Below, piece after piece: positions 58,841-64,000 of a stretch of 64,000 nucleotides of DNA (position 1 is the first letter of the stretch; each line of letters opens with the position of its first letter). A program made the position numbers and the translations under genes. Origin of the DNA: an uncultured Burkholderiales bacterium (GTDB lineage Bacteria > Pseudomonadota > Gammaproteobacteria > Burkholderiales > Burkholderiaceae); assembly GCA_946480465.1 (NCBI GenBank), contig CAMLJY010000001.1, positions 1 to 64,000 on the forward strand, written 5' to 3'. Under the pieces are notes generated by a model. It was not told the origin of the DNA and searched no databases. It saw nothing but the letters and a program-made list of their open reading frames with translations.

Positions 58841-60367
58841 ATGACCAGTCCCGTGATCCGCATCCATCCGGCGGACAACGTCGTCATCGCCCGGCAGCAG
58901 TTGCTGGGCGGCGCCGCCGTTCCCGCGGAAAACTTCACGGTCCAGGGTCTCGTGCCGCCAGGGCACAAGCTGGCCAGCTGCGCCATTGGCGCGGGCGAGC
59001 CGGTGCTGCGTTATGGGCAGGTGATCGGCCATGCCACGCAGCCCATCGCCGCCGGCCAGCATGTGCACACGCACAACCTGGCGTTCACCGATTTCGCTCG
59101 ATCGCACGCGCCCGGTGCCGCGGTCCGGCCGACCGAGTACCTGGCCGAAGCGGCCTGCTTCGACGGCATCGTGCGCGCGGATGGCCGCGTGGCGACGCGC
59201 AACTACATCGGCATCCTGACGTCGGTGAACTGCTCGGCCACCGCCGCGCGGGCCATCGCCGATCACTTCCGGCGTGACATCCGTCCCGAGGCACTGGCAC
59301 CGTTCCCGAACGTCGACGGCGTGGTCGCGCTGACCCACGGCATGGGCTGTGCCACCGACAGCGCCGGCGAAGAGCTGCGCGTGCTGCGCCGCACTATCGG
59401 CGGTTATGCGCGCCATCCCAACTTCGCCGCCGTGCTGGTGCTGGGCCTGGGCTGCGAGACCAACCAGATTCAGGGCCTGATCGCGCAGGAAGGGCTGCAG
59501 GAGGGTGCACGGCTCGTCGCCTTCGGCATCCAGGACACCGGCGGCACCGCGAAGACGGTGGCCTGCGGCATCGAGCTCGTGAAGAGCCTGCTGCCGGAGG
59601 CGAACCGCGTGACGCGGCAGCCAGTGCCGGCGCGGCACCTGACGGTGGGACTGCAGTGCGGCGGCTCGGACGGTTACTCCGGCATCAGCGCCAACCCGGC
59701 CCTCGGGGCGGCGGTCGATCGCCTGGTGCGCCACGGCGGAAGTGCCATCCTGAGCGAAACCCCGGAGATCTACGGAGGTGAGCACCTGCTTACTCGGCGT
59801 GCTATTTCGCCGGAGGTGGCTGAAAAGCTGCTGGCTCGCATTCGCTGGTGGGAGGCCTACACCGCGCGCAACGGGATGACGATGGACAACAACCCCTCGG
59901 CCGGCAACAAGGCGGGTGGGCTGACGACCATCCTCGAGAAGTCCCTGGGCGCGATCGCGAAGAGCGGCACGACCAACCTGGTGGACGTGCTGGAGTTCGC
60001 TCAGCCCGCCACGGCGCGTGGCCTGCTGTACATGGACACGCCCGGCTACGACCCGGTGTCCGCCACCGGCCAGGTCGCGGGTGGCGCCAACCTGATCTGT
60101 TTCACCACCGGCCGCGGTTCGGCCTATGGCTGCGCGCCGTCGCCGTCGCTGAAGCTGTCGACCAACACCGCGCTGTGGCTGAGGCAGCAGGACGACATCG
60201 ACCTCGACTGCGGCGGCATCGTCGATGGCCACGACACGGTCGATCAGGTCGGCGAGCGCATCTTCCGCCTGATGCTGGAGACCGCCTCCGGCTGCCGCAC
60301 CAAGAGCGAAATGCACGGCTACGGCCAGAACGAGTTCGTGCCCTGGCAGCTCGGCGCGGTCATGTAG
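58841..60367 (+). CDS. UxaA/GarD-family altronate or galactarate dehydratase
   Basis: The product has 508 residues. An N-terminal SAF domain (about 1-80; HPADNVVIARQQLLGG, LASCAIGAGEPVLRYGQVIG) is joined to the UxaA catalytic domain: YIGILTSVNCSATAARAIADHF, ALTHGMGCA, GLGCETNQI, CGGSDGYSGISANPA, ETPEIYGGEHLL, DNNPSAGNKAGGLTTILEKSLG. It dehydrates a hexonate or hexarate with Fe2+. It gives the operon a second, unrelated dehydratase, so more than one acid sugar may be used. Confidence 0.93.
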   Translation: MTSPVIRIHPADNVVIARQQLLGGAAVPAENFTVQGLVPPGHKLASCAIGAGEPVLRYGQVIGHATQPIAAGQHVHTHNLAFTDFARSHAPGAAVRPTEYLAEAACFDGIVRADGRVATRNYIGILTSVNCSATAARAIADHFRRDIRPEALAPFPNVDGVVALTHGMGCATDSAGEELRVLRRTIGGYARHPNFAAVLVLGLGCETNQIQGLIAQEGLQEGARLVAFGIQDTGGTAKTVACGIELVKSLLPEANRVTRQPVPARHLTVGLQCGGSDGYSGISANPALGAAVDRLVRHGGSAILSETPEIYGGEHLLTRRAISPEVAEKLLARIRWWEAYTARNGMTMDNNPSAGNKAGGLTTILEKSLGAIAKSGTTNLVDVLEFAQPATARGLLYMDTPGYDPVSATGQVAGGANLICFTTGRGSAYGCAPSPSLKLSTNTALWLRQQDDIDLDCGGIVDGHDTVDQVGERIFRLMLETASGCRTKSEMHGYGQNEFVPWQLGAVM

Positions 60368-60390
60368 TTCCTTCATTGGCGAGAAAAGTG

Positions 60391-61449
60391 ATGAGTCAAC
60401 CCGTGGCCGCCGGCAGCCAGCGTGTGCCTGCCGAGCATCTCGCCGAGTGGGCGACGCGCCTGCTGCAGGCGGTGGACATGCCCGCCGACGACGCCGCGCT
60501 GCTGGCGGGCAGCCTGGTGCAGACCAGCCTCTGGGGCATCGATTCGCACGGCCTGGCGCGCCTGCCGCACTACCTGGACCGCATCTCACGCGGCTCGATC
60601 AAGGCGCGGCCGCAGATGGTGTTCACCCGCAGCGGCCCGGGCACCGGCCAGCTGGCGGGGGACCAGGGGCAGGGCATCGTCGTCGCATTCCGTGCGAATG
60701 CGCATGCGATGGCGCTGGCGCGTGAAGCCGGCATCGGCGCCGTAGGCGTCAGCGACTCGTCGCACTGCGGCGCCATCGGCCTCTACACCCGCGAGGCGGC
60801 ACGGCAGGGCTTCATCGGCCTGGCCTTCACCCATGCCGACAGCATCGCCGCGCCGCACGGCGGCACGCGGCCCTTCTTCGGCACCAACCCGATCGCGATC
60901 GCCCTCCCGCGCGCCGGGGCCGAGCCGGTGTGCCTGGACATGGCGACCACTTCGATCCCCTGGAACCGGGTGATGAACGCCCGGCGCGAAGGCCACCCGC
61001 TGCCGCCCGACGTCGCGATCGACGCCAGCGGCCGGCCCACCACCGATGCCCACGCCGCCATCGCCGTCACCCCGCTGGGCGGTGAAAGCTACGGCCACAA
61101 GGGCTACGCGCTGGCGCTGATGATCGACCTCTTGTGCGGGCCGCTGAACGGCGCGCCTTTCGGGCGCGAGATTCCGCCGATGTTCGGCGACCTGGATTCG
61201 CCGCGGCGCATCGGCGCCTTCTTCATCGCCATCGATCCACTGCGTTTCGCGGGGGGGGCGGTGCTGCCCGCGGTGGTCGCGCAGGTGGCCGCGGCGCTGG
61301 CCGCCGAGCCGGGCTCGCCCCGCATGCCCGGCGACCCGGAGAACGAGCATGAGGCGGCGCGCCGCCGCGATGGAATTCCGGTCGAGCCCATGCTCGCCCG
61401 GCAGTTCAGGGACTGGAGCGAACGGCTGGGCGTGGCCGCGCCGGTCTGA
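60391..61449 (+). CDS. Ldh2-family NAD(P)-dependent oxidoreductase (malate/L-lactate type)
   Basis: The product has 352 residues. It belongs to the Ldh2/YlbC/DlgD family: SLWGIDSHGLARLPHYLDRI (with catalytic His), SDSSHCGAIGLYTREAA, GGTRPFFGTNPIAIALP, DMATTSIPWNR and YGHKGYALALMIDLL. It reduces or oxidises 2-keto/2-hydroxy acids such as 2,3-diketo-gulonate, lactate or malate. It is the last gene of the rightward operon, 23 bases after the dehydratase. The step is not fixed. Confidence 0.92.
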   Translation: MSQPVAAGSQRVPAEHLAEWATRLLQAVDMPADDAALLAGSLVQTSLWGIDSHGLARLPHYLDRISRGSIKARPQMVFTRSGPGTGQLAGDQGQGIVVAFRANAHAMALAREAGIGAVGVSDSSHCGAIGLYTREAARQGFIGLAFTHADSIAAPHGGTRPFFGTNPIAIALPRAGAEPVCLDMATTSIPWNRVMNARREGHPLPPDVAIDASGRPTTDAHAAIAVTPLGGESYGHKGYALALMIDLLCGPLNGAPFGREIPPMFGDLDSPRRIGAFFIAIDPLRFAGGAVLPAVVAQVAAALAAEPGSPRMPGDPENEHEAARRRDGIPVEPMLARQFRDWSERLGVAAPV

Positions 61450-61506
61450 GCGCGAGGGCGCGCCCGTGGGGCAAGAGCGCTTCGCGCTGGCCGCCCGGGG
61501 GCGCGG

Positions 61507-62496
61507 TCACAGTTCCGCCAGCAGTTCGTAGGAACGCAAGCGCGCCGCGTGCGCATGCACGGCGCAGGCGACGATCAGCTCATCCGCCTGCGTGCGTTCG
61601 ACCAGCGCATCCAGCTGCCGCCGCACCGCGTCAGGGGCGCCGACCGCGCTGGCGGCGAGCATGCGCTCGACACCGGCCTTCTCGCGATCGTTCCACAGCG
61701 TGGCCATCACTGCCGGCTCGATCGGCCGCGGCAAGGGCCCGCGCTGGCCACGCTGCATGCCCAGGAAGCGCTGCTGCAGCGAGGTGAAGAGGAAGGCCGC
61801 TTCGTCGTCCGTGTCGGCCACCACCACGTTCACGCCCACCATCGCGTGCGGCCTTGGCCAGTCGGCCGACGGGCGGTAGCTGGACCGGTAGAGCGACAGC
61901 GCCTGCAGCAGCAGGTCAGGCGCGAAGTGCGAGGCGAACGCAAAGGGCAGGCCGAGGTGCGCGGCCAGCTGCGCGCTGTAGAGGCTGGAGCCCAGCAGCC
62001 AGATCGGCACGTGGGTGCCCACGCCGGGAATCGCGCGCACGGTGGCGCCCGGCCGCGCATCGGCGAGGTAGCCCTGCAGCTCGATCACGTCCTCCGGAAA
62101 GCGGTCTTCGTGGGCCGAAGCCAGGTGGCGCCGCAGTGCCTGCGCGGTGGCCTGGTCGGTGCCGGGCGCGCGGCCCAGCCCCAGGTCGATGCGGCCGGGG
62201 TACAGCGTGGCCAGCGTGCCGAACGACTCCGCCACGGTCAGCGGCGCATGGTTCGGCAGCATCACGCCGCCGGAACCGACGCGGATCGTCTTCGTGCCGC
62301 CGGCCACGTGGCCCACCAGCACCGCGGTGGCCGAGCTGGCGATACCGTCCATGTTGTGGTGCTCGGCAAGCCAGAAGCGGCGGTAGCCCCAGGCTTCGGC
62401 ATGCCGGGCCAGGTCCAGCGTGCGGCCCAGCGCGGTGGCGGCGTCGCCGCCTTCGGGAATGGGAGCGAGGTCGAGGATGGAGAGCGGCGGGATCAT
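61507..62496 (-). CDS. LLM-class flavin-dependent oxidoreductase
   Basis: The product has 329 residues and the luciferase-like TIM barrel: [73 protein letters not shown]. This is the alkanal-monooxygenase-like YhbW group, which uses reduced FMN. The physiological substrate is unknown. It is convergent with the sugar-acid operon. Confidence 0.92.
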   Translation of the reverse strand: MIPPLSILDLAPIPEGGDAATALGRTLDLARHAEAWGYRRFWLAEHHNMDGIASSATAVLVGHVAGGTKTIRVGSGGVMLPNHAPLTVAESFGTLATLYPGRIDLGLGRAPGTDQATAQALRRHLASAHEDRFPEDVIELQGYLADARPGATVRAIPGVGTHVPIWLLGSSLYSAQLAAHLGLPFAFASHFAPDLLLQALSLYRSSYRPSADWPRPHAMVGVNVVVADTDDEAAFLFTSLQQRFLGMQRGQRGPLPRPIEPAVMATLWNDREKAGVERMLAASAVGAPDAVRRQLDALVERTQADELIVACAVHAHAARLRSYELLAEL

Positions 62497-62609
62497 CGGC
62501 CGATGGTGCCCGCGTTCGGACGGCCTTGGCGGGGCAGGGGGCTACCACCCGTCGACACGGCGGACGCTCCAGCGTCCATCGCCTCGGCAGGCGCTGACGC
62601 GGGCGCGCT

Positions 62610-63458
62610 TCAGTTCCCGTCGAGCCGATGCAGCGTGTTGAAGCGGCGGATCGACTCGTCGAACAGCCGTGTGGCGCGGCCGCTGCGCTGCAGCGTGGCC
62701 AGGGCCTGCGCGAGCAGGGTGCACAGCTGCTCGTCGCTGGCCGGGCTGGTGGCCGCCCACAGCGGCGCGGACAGCTCGTCGATGCGCATCAGCGGCTCGA
62801 AGTCCGAGGCGCGCAGGCCCTGTTCGGCCAGGCGGTGGGCGAAGCTGACCGACGGGTGGGCGAAGACGTCGATGCGGCCGGCGCGCGCCTTCTGGAAGTT
62901 GAGGCTGTTCTGCGCCACCGTGTCGATCACCGAGGTGTCCGGCGCCACGCCGATGCCTTGCCGCAGCAGCCATTCGTGGAAGTTGCTGCGCAGTTGCACG
63001 CCGAAGCGCAGCCCCTGTCCACGCAGCTGGTCCAGGGACTGCCATGGCGGCTGGCCTGGCCGCCGCACGCGGTACAGCCACAGCTCGTAGGGAGCGACGG
63101 TGCCCAGCCAGCGCAGCCGCGCCTCCCGCTCCGGCGTGCGGGCAATCGCCAGCACCAGGGCATTCGGCTCCGTCGACGCGATCATCAACGCGCGCTGCAA
63201 CGGCAGGAACTCCAGCTCGGCCGCCTGCAGCGGCAGCCGTCCCGCCACCAGCGCCAGCGCGGCCTGCATCACATCCACCGCGGCGCCGCGGGCCGGGGCC
63301 GATGGGCTGCCGTATTGCAGTGGCGGGAAAGACTCGGCCAGCAGCCGCAGCTTCAGGGGTGCCGGCGCAGCCTGCAGGCCCGGCATGCACAGCGCCAGCC
63401 CATGCGCAACGGTCGCCTGCAGCAACAGGCGCCGGTGGGCCGCGCACGGGTGGGACAT
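62610..63458 (-). CDS. Periplasmic solute-binding protein (amino-acid type, family 3)
   Basis: The product has 282 residues. An N-terminal signal peptide (about 1-30, ending LQAAPA) contains Cys24, but no clear lipobox. The body has the family-3 binding-protein pattern (LRLLAESFPPLQYG, LEFLPLQRALMI, LRGQGLRFGVQL, GRIDVFAHP). Orphan proteins of this kind are common in betaproteobacteria, without permease genes, and may act as sensors or auxiliary receptors. No ABC partner is visible here. Confidence 0.85.
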   Translation of the reverse strand: MSHPCAAHRRLLLQATVAHGLALCMPGLQAAPAPLKLRLLAESFPPLQYGSPSAPARGAAVDVMQAALALVAGRLPLQAAELEFLPLQRALMIASTEPNALVLAIARTPEREARLRWLGTVAPYELWLYRVRRPGQPPWQSLDQLRGQGLRFGVQLRSNFHEWLLRQGIGVAPDTSVIDTVAQNSLNFQKARAGRIDVFAHPSVSFAHRLAEQGLRASDFEPLMRIDELSAPLWAATSPASDEQLCTLLAQALATLQRSGRATRLFDESIRRFNTLHRLDGN

Positions 63459-63579
63459 GGGCGCGATTGAATCACGCCGCGATGCGCCCGTGGCGGCCTT
63501 TCCCGCGGGACTCGGCTGGGTCCGTTGAAGAGCACCGGCATCGCCCGGGTGGTTCGCCGGCGCCTGCGTTGCGAGTGCC

Positions 63580-64000
63580 CTAGGCTCCGAACAGCCGGCG
63601 CCGCAGCCGTGCCGTCCGCGCGGCGAAGGCGTCGTCCAGCAGCAGCCCCGTCACCACGAGATCCTCGCGCTGGCCCGTGGCCGCATCGCGGAGGTGGCCG
63701 CGCAGCACGCCTTCGTGTTCGAAGCCGAGCTTCAGCGCGGCGCTGATGGCCTCGGTGTTGTCGGGGTAGAAGTGCGCCACCAGCCGCTCCAGCTGCATCG
63801 GCCCGGCAGCGAAGCGCAGCGCCAGGTGCGCGGCCTCCACCGAAGCCCAGGAACTGGAACCGGGCAGCAGGCCGATCAGGAACTCGGCGCGGCGGTGCCG
63901 GAAGCCCACGTCCACAAGGCTGACGAAGCCGACACCTTCTGCACCCACCCGGACAGTCCAGTGCAGGGCCCGGTGATCCTCCACCAGCGCGTCGCGCTCG
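63580..64000 (-). CDS. GNAT-family N-acetyltransferase (5' end outside window)
   Basis: The visible part is 139 codons; the frame is still open at the window end (ERDALVEDHRALHW), so the N-terminus lies beyond 64000. The RimJ/RimL-like core shows FVSLVDVGFRHRRAEFLIGLLPG, EAAHLALRFA, ERLVAHFYPDNTEAISAALKLGFEHEGVLRGHLRD. It would acetylate a protein N-terminus or a small amine using acetyl-CoA. The substrate is unknown. About 120 bases between it and the binding-protein gene contain nothing recognised. Confidence 0.85.
   Translation of the reverse strand, partial: ERDALVEDHRALHWTVRVGAEGVGFVSLVDVGFRHRRAEFLIGLLPGSSSWASVEAAHLALRFAAGPMQLERLVAHFYPDNTEAISAALKLGFEHEGVLRGHLRDAATGQREDLVVTGLLLDDAFAARTARLRRRLFGA

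Overview
The window is a continuous, very G+C-rich chromosomal segment of a betaproteobacterium. It most likely comes from Burkholderiales of the Leptothrix/Rubrivivax/Roseateles type. This rests on composition, on several gene orders usual in that group (Rieske oxygenase / xseB-ispA-dxs-folE2; ybgC-tolQ-tolR-tolA; aminotransferase-nusB-ribH-ribB; bpt next to aat), on the abundance of TRAP transporters and on a PEP-CTERM protein. No rRNA, tRNA or CRISPR array was seen. The assignment is inference, not a database match.

Layout. 1-5.4 kb: the 3' part of a TonB-dependent receptor with a nine-base repeat in its periplasmic linker, a degenerate PfkB-type sugar kinase, and a LacI regulator translationally coupled to a Rieske oxygenase. 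5.6-11.1 kb: xseB, ispA, dxs, folE2 and an EgtB-like protein that has lost iron ligands. 11.2-13.6 kb: a NarL-type response regulator and a GspE/PilB-like protein with a broken Walker A motif. 13.7-28.5 kb: what I read as a pyroglutamate / D-glutamate salvage island. It holds two TRAP transporters in mirror orientation around a LysR regulator, a DUF1445 protein of the D-glutamate-cyclase type, a third TRAP binding protein, a fused ATP-dependent 5-oxoprolinase, two tandem NTF2-like paralogues and a pyroglutamyl peptidase. 28.6-32.1 kb: an ECF sigma factor and its zinc anti-sigma factor, divergent from a four-gene bufferin (copper-binding RiPP) operon. 32.1-36 kb: tolA, tolR, tolQ, ybgC and a Ser/Thr kinase. 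36-42.1 kb: an aminotransferase, nusB, ribH, a RibBX-type ribB, a PEP-CTERM protein with a well-formed sigma-54 promoter, and the N-degron transferases bpt and aat separated by a small inverted-repeat element. 42.2-44.5 kb: a short-chain dehydrogenase and a LuxR regulator.

44.5-61.4 kb is a sugar-acid catabolic region. A leftward operon encodes a sugar ABC transporter (binding protein, two permeases, ATPase), gluconokinase, a truncated dehydrogenase, a cupin, a FadR-type GntR regulator and a D-erythronate-dehydrogenase-like enzyme. A 2-hydroxyacid dehydrogenase lies between it and a rightward operon. That operon carries an IlvD/Edd-type dehydratase, several dehydrogenases, a decayed L-idonate-dehydrogenase-like gene, an FAH-family hydrolase, a UxaA-type dehydratase and an Ldh2-type dehydrogenase. 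Two near-identical 18-base GntR-type operators lie upstream of the binding-protein gene and of the dehydratase, so one regulator probably controls both arms. An AP2-like DNA-binding protein sits inside the rightward operon. 61.5-64 kb: a luciferase-like oxidoreductase, a periplasmic binding protein and a GNAT acetyltransferase cut by the window end.

The main points are the coherent pyroglutamate island with its unexplained NTF2-like pair, the bufferin operon, the probable decay of an L-idonate pathway (two dehydrogenase remnants beside an intact gluconokinase), and several paralogues with missing catalytic residues.
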